A stretch of DNA of 64,000 nt, from positions 124,001-188,000 of the forward strand of contig NZ_QKOF01000005.1 of assembly GCF_014889545.1 (NCBI RefSeq). The letters run 5' to 3'. The position numbers and the translations under genes are program-made. Source of the DNA: Methanothermobacter thermautotrophicus (GTDB taxonomy: Archaea; Methanobacteriota; Methanobacteria; Methanobacteriales; Methanothermobacteraceae). How positions within the stretch are numbered: the stretch's first letter is position 1; the number at the start of each line of letters is the position of its first letter. Positions 54,865 to 63,306 of the stretch are shown in pieces. The notes under the pieces were generated by a model. The model worked only from the letters and a program-made list of their open reading frames with translations. It had not been told where the DNA came from and searched no databases.

Positions 54865-55318
54865 CAAGTTCTACCTCCTTTATTTCTATAGAATCAGTTG
54901 GACACATCTCAACACATATGAGACACCCGCAGCACCATTCGGATTCTATATGTGCCTTGAGGTCTCTTAAACTTATGGCCTTCATAAGGCATGTGTCCAC
55001 ACATAGCCCGCACCCAATACATGAGTTCCTGACCTTTCCCTGAAATCTCTGCTTCTGGCATGTTCTTATGATGGTCCTTGTCATCTCTGTGTTCTGTGTA
55101 AGGGAGTGGGTGAGAAGAAGGAAGTCCCTTGGACACATCTCTGTTATTATCCTTGCAACCTCTATTGACCTCCAGGAGAGGTTCCTGCCGTTGAGGTAGT
55201 GAGAAACAGTTGATCTGTTCATGTTTAGAGCCTTAGCTATCTCTCTCTGTGAATGGCCCTGCTTTGTCAGATTTACAGCTGCTATGTATTTGAGTCCAGA
55301 AACTATATGTTTCGGCAT
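54842..55318 (-). CDS. fwdH: FwdH: helix-turn-helix domain fused to a two-cluster ferredoxin
   Basis: A 158-residue first gene of the fwd operon. Residues about 10-60 ([20 protein letters not shown], then [19 protein letters not shown]) form a convincing helix-turn-helix; a helical linker to about 105 follows; then two cluster motifs [11 protein letters not shown] and [12 protein letters not shown]. FwdH is usually listed as a polyferredoxin-like accessory subunit, but this architecture reads as an iron-sulfur-sensing DNA-binding regulator. ATG 55318 follows GGTGA by four to five bases; a GTG at 55342 lies within the palindrome upstream. It may control its own operon; that is inference. Confidence 0.85.
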   Translation of the reverse strand: MPKHIVSGLKYIAAVNLTKQGHSQREIAKALNMNRSTVSHYLNGRNLSWRSIEVARIITEMCPRDFLLLTHSLTQNTEMTRTIIRTCQKQRFQGKVRNSCIGCGLCVDTCLMKAISLRDLKAHIESEWCCGCLICVEMCPTDSIEIKEVELDGNNRSN

Positions 55319-55327
55319 AGGGTCACC

Positions 55328-55423
55328 ATGTGTGTTAATCACACATTTAGCCGCCGCCCCTATAATAATTTTCTACAAAAATCAAATAGAAAAATATATA
55401 TAATGGTGTGTGGTTACTCCACA
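55328..55423 (-). promoter_or_regulatory. fwd operon promoter with perfect palindrome
   Basis: ATGTGTGTTAATCACACAT (55328-55346) is a perfect 7-5-7 inverted repeat ending 10 bases before the fwdH ATG. A TATA box (TATATATATT on the minus strand, about 55393-55402) predicts transcription from about 55372, so the palindrome lies in the 5' leader. A second, shorter dyad TGTGG-TTACT-CCACA (55409-55423) with the same 5-base centre lies just upstream of the TATA box, over the stop codon of the preceding gene. Two operators flanking a promoter would suit a repressor. Confidence 0.6.
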
Positions 55424-58068
55424 GGTCTTATGCTGACGGGTGTGAACTTCAGCTCAGGCATCCCTGATACCGGGTCACAATCTCCCCCTGTGAGGACATT
55501 AACAGGGGTCTCTGCAAAGTGGAACGTCATAAAGACAACCCCCCCCATGACCTCCTCTGCAATCCTTGCCCTCACCTCCAGAGAGCCTCTCTCTGATTTC
55601 ACCATGACCAGGTCACCGTCCCCAACCCCGATGTCAGCGGCATCCAGAGGGTTTATGAGAAGTTCCTCGCTGTCAGAGAATGAATCAAGTTCCGGCACGC
55701 GTCCAGTCATGGACCTTGTATGGTACTGGTAGAGGTTGCGACCGGTTACAAGGACAAATGGATACTCCTCTGATACCTCCCTTACATGATACCCTGGCAG
55801 TAAAAATGACGCCCTCCCTGTGGGTGTTGAGAATCTCTCAGAATGCAGGTAGGGTGTGCCATCATGGTCATGAGATGTGCAGGGCCACTGTATGCCACCA
55901 TCCTGAAGCCGCCCATGTGATATGCCGGCATATGATGGCACGAGTTCTGCTATCTCATTGAATATCTCAGATGATGACTCATAGTCGAAGCCCTCAGCCC
56001 CCATCTTCTCTGCCAGCATGCAGATTATCTCCCAGTCAGCCCTTGCTTCTCCAGGGGCATCAAGGGCCTTCCTGATCAGCTGAACCCTCCTCTCGGTGTT
56101 GGTGAATGTTCCGTCCTTCTCTGCCCATGCACATGCGGGTAGGACCACATCAGCGAGTTCAGCCGTCTCGGTCATGAATATGTCCTGGACAACAAGGAAG
56201 TCAAGACTCTCAAGGGCCTTCCTGGTCTTCTCAGTGTCAGGTTCACTTAGGAGGGGATTCTCGCCCATTATGTACATGGCCCTCAACCGGCCCTCAAGGG
56301 CGGCGTCAAACATCTCGGGTAGCGTCATACCTGGCCCGGGTATGGGTGAACCCCATTTATCAGAGAACCTGAAGGAGTCATCCATGGACTGATAACCTGG
56401 CAGGAGGTCCGGGAGCGCCCCCATATCACAGGCCCCCTGGACGTTGTTCTGGCCCCTCAGGGGGTTTATACCTGCCGATGGTTTCCCGAGGTTCCCTGTT
56501 AGGAGGGCGAGGTTGCTAAGTGCGATTACATTGCATGTCCCATCAACGTGCTGGGTGATGCCCATTGAGTATATGATGGATGCCGGCTGGTTCGATGCGT
56601 AGGTGATTGCAGCCCTCCTTATATCCTCTACCTCGACACCTGTGAGGCCCTCAACCTCCTCAAGGTCCAGGGCCATGACAGCATCCCTGAATTCATCAAA
56701 GTTCTCTGTCCTTGACTCAATGAATTCTGTATCATGGAGGCCCTCCTCAAGGATGAAGCGGCACATGGCCATGATCAGTGGAACGTCAGAGCCGGGCCTG
56801 TTCTGGAGGTGGATGTCTGCAAGCTCCGAGAGTCTGGTCCTCCTCGGGTCAATGACCACCAGCTTTGCACCTGATCTGATGGCCCTGATTACACTGTATG
56901 CTGTTATGGGGTGTGTCTCTGTGGGGTTGGTCCCAGCAGCCAGGATGCATGCTGAATCCTCAAGTTCAGCTATTGAATTTGTCATTGCACCGCTACCCAG
57001 ACTCATTCTAAGGCCTTTGAGGGATGGTGCATGGCAGAGCCTTGCGCAGTGGTCGATGTTACCGGATAACATCACGGTCCTAGTAAACTTCTGGAGGATG
57101 TAGTTCTCCTCATTGGTGCACTTTGCAGATGCAACTGCAGCAAACTCTTCACCCCGGTACTCTGATAACCTCTCGGCCACAGTGGATAAGGCCTCCTCCC
57201 ATTCAACCTCAACGAACCTGCCATCAACTTTTATGAGTGGTTTTTTAAGCCTTTCGTGGCTGTTTACGAACTTCAGTGCAAATCTGCCCTTAACACAGAG
57301 TTTACCGCTGTTAACCGGATTATCAGGGTCACCCCTTGAACTCACAACCCGGTCCCCCCTCACACCGAGGTAGATGCCGCAGCCAGCGCCGCAATAGGGG
57401 CATATGGTCTTCACCTCAGTGAAGGGTTTCTCTCCCCTTGAAATAAGGGCCCCTACAGGGCATACCTCAACGCATTCTCCGCAGGATACACAGGTTGATT
57501 CAAGTATCGCCCTGTCCATGAAGGTGGATATCCTTGTGTCATGACCCCTGTAGGCGAATTCTATTGCCTCCGCACCAGTAGCACGACAGACCCTCACGCA
57601 TAAACCGCAGAGAATGCACTTATCATGTTTTCTCACGAAAAAGGGGTTTGATTCATCTGGTTCGACTTCATGCAGATCCTGTCTGAGTCTCGAAAGGTCA
57701 TCCTCTGTAAGGTTAAGGTAGGATGAGACCTCCTGGAGAAGGCATTCCCCCGATGATGGGCATGAAAGGCAGTCCCTGCTGTGCTCTGATATCAGGAGGG
57801 ATAGCACTGTCCTTCTGATATTATTTATCCTCTCTGATTCCGATGTGAACTCTGCACCATCCTCTACAGGAGTTTCGCAGGCTGTTACAAGACGTCCATC
57901 AGTGTTCTCCACCAGGCACAGTCTGCATCCTCCAAAGGGTTCAATTCCCTCCCTGAAGCAGAGGTGGGGGATGTATATGCCATTGGCAAGGGCCGCCTCC
58001 AGGACGGTCATTCCATCGTCAGCCTCAACTTCCCTTCCATCTATCTTAAATTTAACAGTCCCCTTCAT
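55414..58068 (-). CDS. NuoG-like formate dehydrogenase catalytic subunit
   Basis: An 884-residue protein. N-terminal [2Fe-2S] ferredoxin (CFREGIEPFGGCRLCLVE...TACETP), His-Cys3 [4Fe-4S] site (HSRDCLSCPSSGECLLQ), two ferredoxin clusters (CILCGLCVRVC, CVSCGECVEVCP), then the FdhA core: [4Fe-4S] CPYCGAGCGIYLGV...KLCVKGRF, metal ligand Cys in HCARLCHAPSLKGL (Cys rather than Sec), VIDPRRTRLSELAD and a dinucleotide-binding C-terminus. It is the layout of NAD-linked, cytosolic formate dehydrogenases that work with NuoE/NuoF subunits, which are encoded at 60-62 kb. ATG 58068 starts the ferredoxin domain; longer starts lack support. Confidence 0.88.
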   Translation of the reverse strand: MKGTVKFKIDGREVEADDGMTVLEAALANGIYIPHLCFREGIEPFGGCRLCLVENTDGRLVTACETPVEDGAEFTSESERINNIRRTVLSLLISEHSRDCLSCPSSGECLLQEVSSYLNLTEDDLSRLRQDLHEVEPDESNPFFVRKHDKCILCGLCVRVCRATGAEAIEFAYRGHDTRISTFMDRAILESTCVSCGECVEVCPVGALISRGEKPFTEVKTICPYCGAGCGIYLGVRGDRVVSSRGDPDNPVNSGKLCVKGRFALKFVNSHERLKKPLIKVDGRFVEVEWEEALSTVAERLSEYRGEEFAAVASAKCTNEENYILQKFTRTVMLSGNIDHCARLCHAPSLKGLRMSLGSGAMTNSIAELEDSACILAAGTNPTETHPITAYSVIRAIRSGAKLVVIDPRRTRLSELADIHLQNRPGSDVPLIMAMCRFILEEGLHDTEFIESRTENFDEFRDAVMALDLEEVEGLTGVEVEDIRRAAITYASNQPASIIYSMGITQHVDGTCNVIALSNLALLTGNLGKPSAGINPLRGQNNVQGACDMGALPDLLPGYQSMDDSFRFSDKWGSPIPGPGMTLPEMFDAALEGRLRAMYIMGENPLLSEPDTEKTRKALESLDFLVVQDIFMTETAELADVVLPACAWAEKDGTFTNTERRVQLIRKALDAPGEARADWEIICMLAEKMGAEGFDYESSSEIFNEIAELVPSYAGISHGRLQDGGIQWPCTSHDHDGTPYLHSERFSTPTGRASFLLPGYHVREVSEEYPFVLVTGRNLYQYHTRSMTGRVPELDSFSDSEELLINPLDAADIGVGDGDLVMVKSERGSLEVRARIAEEVMGGVVFMTFHFAETPVNVLTGGDCDPVSGMPELKFTPVSIRPVE

Positions 58069-58150
58069 GTTATCTTCAGCTGTCCTTTTATTGTGAAACT
58101 TTATCATGATGCACAGATAAAGGTTATGAGTAGAGAGTGAGGTGAAGAGG

Positions 58151-58825
58151 ATGAAGATCATCGGAGTTACCGGTACAAAGAACACCGGAAAGACAACCCT
58201 TGTGGAGATGCTGGTGAAGAAACTCACATCGGAGGGCTACAGGGTGGGGACACTTAAACATACCCATACTGGCTTTGATTTCCCGGGGAAGGACACCGAT
58301 AAGCACAGGAGGGCCGGTGCAGAGATGGTTGCCGGAACCGGCAGGGAAACCTTCTTCCTCCTTGAAAGGGGGATGGACCTCGAGGAGATTGTTGGCATCC
58401 TCGAGATCCTTGATGACCTGGACTTCCTCATAGTTGAGGGCTTCAAGGAGATGGAGTATGCCAGCGTATCAACCTCCACCCCAGGGAAGTTCACAGTGAA
58501 GGTTGTTGATCCCTTCAAACTTGAGGATGTGGATGAGCTCATCGATCTTGTGAAGAAGAGGAGCTATGGTCTGTTGCAGAACCTCAACTGCAAGAAATGC
58601 GGGTTCAGCTCATGCATGGAGTTTAAAGAGGCCAAGATCCGTGGAGAGGCTGATGACATCGACTGTAGGAGCCAGCCCGACAGGGTTCTGCTCAGGATCA
58701 ATGGAAAACCCGTCCCCCTGAACCCCTTCGTCCAGGAGTTCATATCAAAGACCGTCAGGGGTATGGTTGATGCCCTTGAAACAGAAAGCTTTAAGAATGG
58801 AAGGGTTGATCTCATCATAAAGTAG
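58151..58825 (+). CDS. mobB: Molybdopterin-guanine dinucleotide biosynthesis protein B with C-terminal FeS domain
   Basis: A 224-residue P-loop protein: IIGVTGTKNTGKTTLVEML (Walker A), LKHTHTGFDFPGKDTDKHRRAGA (MobB signature) and FLIVEGFKE. After about residue 145 it has a cysteine module CKKCGFSSCMEFKEAKIRGE...DC, the CxxCxxxxC...C pattern of the FeS domain seen in acetyl-CoA decarbonylase/synthase and RnfB-type proteins. MobB helps deliver GTP for guanylation of molybdopterin; the extra cluster domain is an archaeal variant. GAGGTGA lies before ATG 58151. It diverges from the formate dehydrogenase gene and is followed by moaA. Confidence 0.88.
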   Translation: MKIIGVTGTKNTGKTTLVEMLVKKLTSEGYRVGTLKHTHTGFDFPGKDTDKHRRAGAEMVAGTGRETFFLLERGMDLEEIVGILEILDDLDFLIVEGFKEMEYASVSTSTPGKFTVKVVDPFKLEDVDELIDLVKKRSYGLLQNLNCKKCGFSSCMEFKEAKIRGEADDIDCRSQPDRVLLRINGKPVPLNPFVQEFISKTVRGMVDALETESFKNGRVDLIIK

Positions 58826-58923
58826 GTCCACATGGAACTCGTGCATGGTCCGGTGACTGAGCCATCAGTATAGCATGGTCTCTGCATATTATGGCATCCA
58901 CAAGATTCACTTGAGGTAAATCA

Positions 58924-59841
58924 ATGCATGTACAGGACAGACACGGAAGGCCTGTTATGTCACTGCGGATATCAGTAACAGGTCGCTGCAACGTTAACTG
59001 TATCTACTGCCACAGGGATGGGATTGTCTCATCCAGGGATGAGATGTCAGCTGCAGATATAGAGAATCTCTGCAGTGTTGCCTCAGACCTGGGTGTGGGG
59101 AAGATAAGGCTCTCAGGTGGCGAGCCCCTCATAAGGGATGATATAGTTGAAATAGTTGAGAGGATAAACAGCATCGGATTCAGGGACATATCCATAACAA
59201 CCAACGGCACCCTCCTTGAAGGGTACAGTGCTGCTCTAAGCGAAGCTGGACTTGACAGGGTTAATGTGAGTTTTGACACGCTCAACCCGGAGACCTACCG
59301 CTTCATAACCCGGAAGGATTACCTTGAAAGGGTTAAGTCAGGTATAACCAGTGCCGTTGATATGGGACTTGATCCCGTCAAGATAAACATGGTGATCCTC
59401 AGGGGTGTGAACCACCACGAGGTATGGGACATGTTTGAATTCTGCCGGGAGAAGGGCGCGGTGCTCCAGATAATTGAACTCCTCAAAACAGAAAGCTGCC
59501 ATGATGATGCCGTCGAAAGATACCACTGCGACATAACCCCCATTGAGGAGGAGCTTGCAGAGATGGCAGACAGAATCAGGACCAGGAAATTCATGCAGGA
59601 CCGCAAGAAGTACTATATAGATGGGGGGGAAATCGAGGTTGTGAGGCCCATGGACAATACAAGGTTCTGTGCAAAATGCACGAGGCTCAGGGTAACCCCT
59701 GACGGTAAGCTGAAACCCTGCCTTCTCAGGAACGACAACCTGGTGGACGCAAGGGACGCCCTGAGGGAAAATGACTCTGATAGAATCCGTGAACTATTCC
59801 ATGAGGCCATAAGAAGGAGAGCCCCCTACTACACCCCATGA
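58924..59841 (+). CDS. moaA: GTP 3',8-cyclase MoaA
   Basis: A 305-residue radical SAM enzyme starting molybdopterin synthesis from GTP. The N-terminal cluster motif is [13 protein letters not shown]; the SAM motif is RLSGGEPL; the C-terminal cluster lies in [22 protein letters not shown]. The C-terminal GG end typical of bacterial MoaA is absent, as in many archaea. It serves tungsto/molybdoenzymes in this window (Fwd, formate dehydrogenase). About 35 bases of its 3' end are repeated just past the stop. Confidence 0.95.
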   Translation: MHVQDRHGRPVMSLRISVTGRCNVNCIYCHRDGIVSSRDEMSAADIENLCSVASDLGVGKIRLSGGEPLIRDDIVEIVERINSIGFRDISITTNGTLLEGYSAALSEAGLDRVNVSFDTLNPETYRFITRKDYLERVKSGITSAVDMGLDPVKINMVILRGVNHHEVWDMFEFCREKGAVLQIIELLKTESCHDDAVERYHCDITPIEEELAEMADRIRTRKFMQDRKKYYIDGGEIEVVRPMDNTRFCAKCTRLRVTPDGKLKPCLLRNDNLVDARDALRENDSDRIRELFHEAIRRRAPYYTP

Positions 59842-59872
59842 ACTATTCTATGAGGCCATGAGAAGGAGCCCC
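59791..59872 (+). repeat. Imperfect tandem copy of the moaA 3' end
   Basis: GAACTATTCCATGAGGCCAT at 59791 recurs as GAACTATTCTATGAGGCCAT at 59840, continuing through AGAAGGAG with few differences (period 49). The second copy lies partly outside the gene, indicating a small tandem duplication at the end of the coding region. Confidence 0.8.
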
Positions 59873-59936
59873 TATTTTTATTGTTCTGAACTCTTCTCTA
59901 CATCCCTTCCTTCTCATGAACTAGAAGGACCCAGAA

Positions 59937-61787
59937 CTAACGGTAGGCGCCGGGTAACCTTCTGACAGCATCCCTCTTACATATATCCATGCATGAACCG
60001 CACTTGAGGCATTTATCCTGGTCTATAATATGGACCTCGTCCCTTGAACCGATTATGGCCTCCGAAGGGCATGTCTTGAGGCACGCCATGCATCCATCAC
60101 ATTTTTCAGGGTCTATCAGGTAGTGCATCAGCTCACTGCATGATGCAGCCGTGCATCTGCCGTTTATGTGGTCATGGTACTCGTCCTTAAAGTATCTGAG
60201 GGTGGTCAGGACAGGGTTGGGTGATGTCTGACCTAGGCCGCAGAGTGAGGCCGCTCTGACACTTTCAGCCACATCCCTGAGTGTATCTAGGTCTTCAGGA
60301 TTTCCTGAACCCTCTACGATGTCATTGAGTATCATTAGCATCTGCCTTGTCCCCACACGGCAGGGCACGCATTTTCCACAGGACTCTCTCTGTGTGAACT
60401 CAAGGAAGTACCTTGCAAGTTCAACCATGCATGTGCGGTCCGATAAAACAACAAGGCCGCCTGAACCCATTATTGCCCCTGCAGATGTGAGGGAGTCATA
60501 GTCTATACCGGTATCGATAAGTTCAGCAGGGAGGCATCCCCCTGAAGGTCCCCCTATCTGTACCGCCTTCAGGTCTCCATCCACAACTCCCCCTCCAATA
60601 TCAAAGATTACCTCCCTCAGGGTTGTGCCCAGGGGGACCTCTATGAGCCCGGTCCTCCTGACATCGCCCACCAGGGAAAATGTCTTGGTTCCCCTGCTAT
60701 CAGGGGTGCCTAGGGAGCTGAAGTACTCTGCTCCGTGCTGCATTATCATTGAAACAGCGGCAAGGGTCTCCACGTTGTTTATAACGGTGGGCCTGCCCCA
60801 TAGACCCCTTGTTGTTGGGAACGGTGGTCTTGTCCTGGGCATTCCCCTCTTACCCTCAATGGATGATATGAGGGCTGTTTCCTCTCCACATACAAAGGCC
60901 CCGGCGCCCTCCTTTATCTTTATATCCAGTCCGAAACCTGACCCGAGGATATCCTTACCGAGAAGTCCCAGATCCCTCAGATCAGATATGGCCGCCCTGA
61001 GCCTCTCGAGGGCTAGTGGGTACTCTGCCCTGCAGTAGATGTAGGCCTCCCTGGCCCCCACTGCGTATGATGCGATGAGTATCCCCTCAAGGAGTGCATG
61101 GGGGTCCCCCTCTATGAGTGAACGGTTCATGAAGGCCCCTGGGTCCCCCTCATCGGCGTTACAAATGAGGTACTTCACATCTGAGTCTTCCTGGCGGCAG
61201 AGACTCCATTTGAGCCATGCAGGGAATCCTGCGCCTCCGCGGCCCCTGAGGCCGGAGTCCTTCACCTCCTCAATTACCTCATCAGGTTCCATTTCAAGGG
61301 CCCTCACCAGGCCCCTGTAGCCTCCGGTTGCCAGGTAGTGACCAAGGTTTTCAGGATCTATAAGGCCGCATCTTCTGAGTATCCTCCTTGACTGTCCCTC
61401 CATGAATTCCAGAGTGTAATTGGGTTCAAATGAGTCGCCATTTAATGAAATGTCGACATTCCCCAGGGCCTCAACCTCCCTGCCCTCCAGGAGGTGCTCC
61501 TTGATTATCCTCTTTGCGAGTTTACGGTTCACAGGACCATAGATGGAACCACGGCCATCACCATTGAACACCACCACCATGGGTTCAGCATAGCATAGCC
61601 CCATGCACCCTGTGTGTATCATCCTGAATTCAACTGAGAGCTCGGCTGCCGTCTTTCTCATTATCTCTTCTATCTGCTGGGCCCCTGCAGACCTTCCACA
61701 GGTGGCTGAACCTATAAATATGGTCGGTTCATCCCTGAAGAGGGACATGTATTCCTTCAAAGAGACCGATACAATTTCTTCAATCAT
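59937..61787 (-). CDS. NuoF/HydB-like flavin diaphorase subunit
   Basis: A 616-residue protein: an N-terminal thioredoxin-like [2Fe-2S] domain (SATCGRSAGA...HTGCMGLCYAEP), then the 51-kDa NuoF core with GLRGRGGAGFPAWLKW (FMN/NAD site), NADEGDPGAFMNR, EGAGAFVCGEETALISSIEG and the [4Fe-4S] ESCGKCVPCRVGT, and a C-terminal dicluster ferredoxin (CDGCMACLKTCP, CLKCGSCMDICK). It is the HylB/HydB type found in electron-bifurcating hydrogenases and NAD(P)-formate dehydrogenases. With the NuoE-like gene just upstream and the NuoG-like formate dehydrogenase it should form an NAD(P)- and ferredoxin-linked complex. Confidence 0.9.
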   Translation of the reverse strand: MIEEIVSVSLKEYMSLFRDEPTIFIGSATCGRSAGAQQIEEIMRKTAAELSVEFRMIHTGCMGLCYAEPMVVVFNGDGRGSIYGPVNRKLAKRIIKEHLLEGREVEALGNVDISLNGDSFEPNYTLEFMEGQSRRILRRCGLIDPENLGHYLATGGYRGLVRALEMEPDEVIEEVKDSGLRGRGGAGFPAWLKWSLCRQEDSDVKYLICNADEGDPGAFMNRSLIEGDPHALLEGILIASYAVGAREAYIYCRAEYPLALERLRAAISDLRDLGLLGKDILGSGFGLDIKIKEGAGAFVCGEETALISSIEGKRGMPRTRPPFPTTRGLWGRPTVINNVETLAAVSMIMQHGAEYFSSLGTPDSRGTKTFSLVGDVRRTGLIEVPLGTTLREVIFDIGGGVVDGDLKAVQIGGPSGGCLPAELIDTGIDYDSLTSAGAIMGSGGLVVLSDRTCMVELARYFLEFTQRESCGKCVPCRVGTRQMLMILNDIVEGSGNPEDLDTLRDVAESVRAASLCGLGQTSPNPVLTTLRYFKDEYHDHINGRCTAASCSELMHYLIDPEKCDGCMACLKTCPSEAIIGSRDEVHIIDQDKCLKCGSCMDICKRDAVRRLPGAYR

Positions 61788-61797
61788 TTAAGACACT

Positions 61798-62247
61798 CTA
61801 AGACTTTTTTGGGAAGATTTTGCCCACCCTTGATGGTTTTATACGCGATACGACCTCATCGTTCACCATTGCACATGGCGCCAGGGAGCAGCACCCTATA
61901 CAGCCCACGGATTCAAGTGAGTATTCCAGGTCATCTGTAACGTCCCCCTCCTCTATGCCGAGGTGCCTTTCAATTGCATCAAGAACCTGTTCAGCTCCGC
62001 TGACATGACAGGCCGTTCCTGTGCATACCATTACATGCTTTCTTCCCCTTGGCCTGAATCTGAACTGGGCGTAGAAGGTGGCTACCCCGTATAAATGGGC
62101 CCTGCTAACCCCTGTGAAGCGTGCTACCTCCTCCAGGGCATCCTCTGGAAGATAACCGTATTCATCCTGTATATCCTGCAGTATGGGTATAATTTCAGAT
62201 TTATGACCAGTGTAGACCGCGAATATTCTCCTCAATTCCTCATCCAT
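61798..62247 (-). CDS. NuoE-like [2Fe-2S] subunit
   Basis: A 149-residue thioredoxin-like ferredoxin: four-helix head (ILQDIQDEYGYLPEDALEEVARFTGV), GVATFYAQFRF, and cluster cysteines in CTGTACHVSGA and VGCIGCCSLAPC. It is the electron-entry partner of the NuoF-like gene, 10 bases downstream. GGAGG lies six bases before the ATG. It diverges from fdhD. Confidence 0.93.
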   Translation of the reverse strand: MDEELRRIFAVYTGHKSEIIPILQDIQDEYGYLPEDALEEVARFTGVSRAHLYGVATFYAQFRFRPRGRKHVMVCTGTACHVSGAEQVLDAIERHLGIEEGDVTDDLEYSLESVGCIGCCSLAPCAMVNDEVVSRIKPSRVGKIFPKKS

Positions 62248-62365
62248 TCAAAGCCTCCAGGTTAAAGAGTCATGAACTCAAATCTATTATAGATGAAGGA
62301 CCAAACATCTGTTTAACTGTTAAGCAAAGTGGGATATATGTTTTTATATACCTGGTGGTGGGTTC

Positions 62366-63118
62366 ATGTCACTTTACAGAGAGGTTGATGCTTTCCGTGT
62401 GGATGATGAAAGGAGAAGGATCCATGAAAAAATCGTTAACGACATTGAGGTGCGTATCCGGATAAATGGGGGTATGGAGCAGCGCTTCACTGCAAGTCCC
62501 GAGGCCCTTGAGGAGTTTGCAACAGGTTACCTCATAGGTGAGGGTCTGGTGGACTCCGTCGATGACATAGTCTCCATTGAAATCAGCGATAATATAATCG
62601 ATGCCGAGATAGAATCAGGGGATCTTGATATACGAAGGGAGCTTGTGATGGGATCCGACTGCTTCGGTGGCTGGAGACAGAGGGTTGAAATGGTGGAACC
62701 AGTTGATTCAGACCTGAGAGTCAGGGCTGATGACATATTCAGGGCATTCAAGCGTATGGTGAACTCCGCAATTGTCTGGAGGATGACCGGAGGTACCCAT
62801 GTGGCTGCACTTGTAACAGGTGATGAATTCATGGTTTTTGAGGATGTTAGCAGGCATGTGGCTGTGGATAAGGTAATAGGTTCCGGTGCGATGGATGGTG
62901 TTAATTTCAGAGAGAGTTTCATTGTCTACAGCGGGAGAATGCCCGCTGATATGCTCATAAAGGTCGTCCGCGCAGGTGTGCCGGTCATAGCATCCAATGC
63001 AGCCCCAACATCCTCAGGGTATGATGCTGCCCAGAGGACGGGTCTTACAATGCTGGGATTCGTGCGCGGGAGGAGATTCAACATATACAGCCACCCTGAG
63101 AGGATAATACCTGGATAA
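62366..63118 (+). CDS. fdhD: Formate dehydrogenase accessory sulfurtransferase FdhD
   Basis: A 250-residue FdhD: EEFATGYLIGEGLV (about residues 50-63), FRAFKRM, TGGTHVAAL, DVSRHVAVDKVIG, VVRAGVPVIASNAAPTSSGYD and GFVRGRRFNIYS. FdhD passes sulfur from a cysteine desulfurase to the molybdenum/tungsten cofactor of formate dehydrogenase. The usual CxxC loop reads SDCFGGW, keeping one Cys only. GGTGGTGGG precedes the ATG; TTTTTATATACC at about 62340-62351 is the TATA box. Its place beside the NuoEF-like genes supports the formate dehydrogenase assignment. Confidence 0.93.
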   Translation: MSLYREVDAFRVDDERRRIHEKIVNDIEVRIRINGGMEQRFTASPEALEEFATGYLIGEGLVDSVDDIVSIEISDNIIDAEIESGDLDIRRELVMGSDCFGGWRQRVEMVEPVDSDLRVRADDIFRAFKRMVNSAIVWRMTGGTHVAALVTGDEFMVFEDVSRHVAVDKVIGSGAMDGVNFRESFIVYSGRMPADMLIKVVRAGVPVIASNAAPTSSGYDAAQRTGLTMLGFVRGRRFNIYSHPERIIPG

Positions 63119-63306
63119 TTGATTGGAGATAAATTTTCCAGAATACATGAACTGAAAAGTTGAATGGATTCCTGAGGTAAAAGCCAGTGCAGACCCGATC
63201 AGAGTCAGGAAAAACCTGGATGAACTGTAATATTCCAAAAAACTGGGATCCCGGAATTTACCACTCCATTAACTGTTACTCAGTTCACTGTTTTAACTTC
63301 GGTGTG
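63119..63306. other. Gap between fdhD and hxlB
   Basis: Converging 3' ends. Short open frames exist but none has a start signal or a recognisable product, and I see no structured RNA. Confidence 0.4.
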
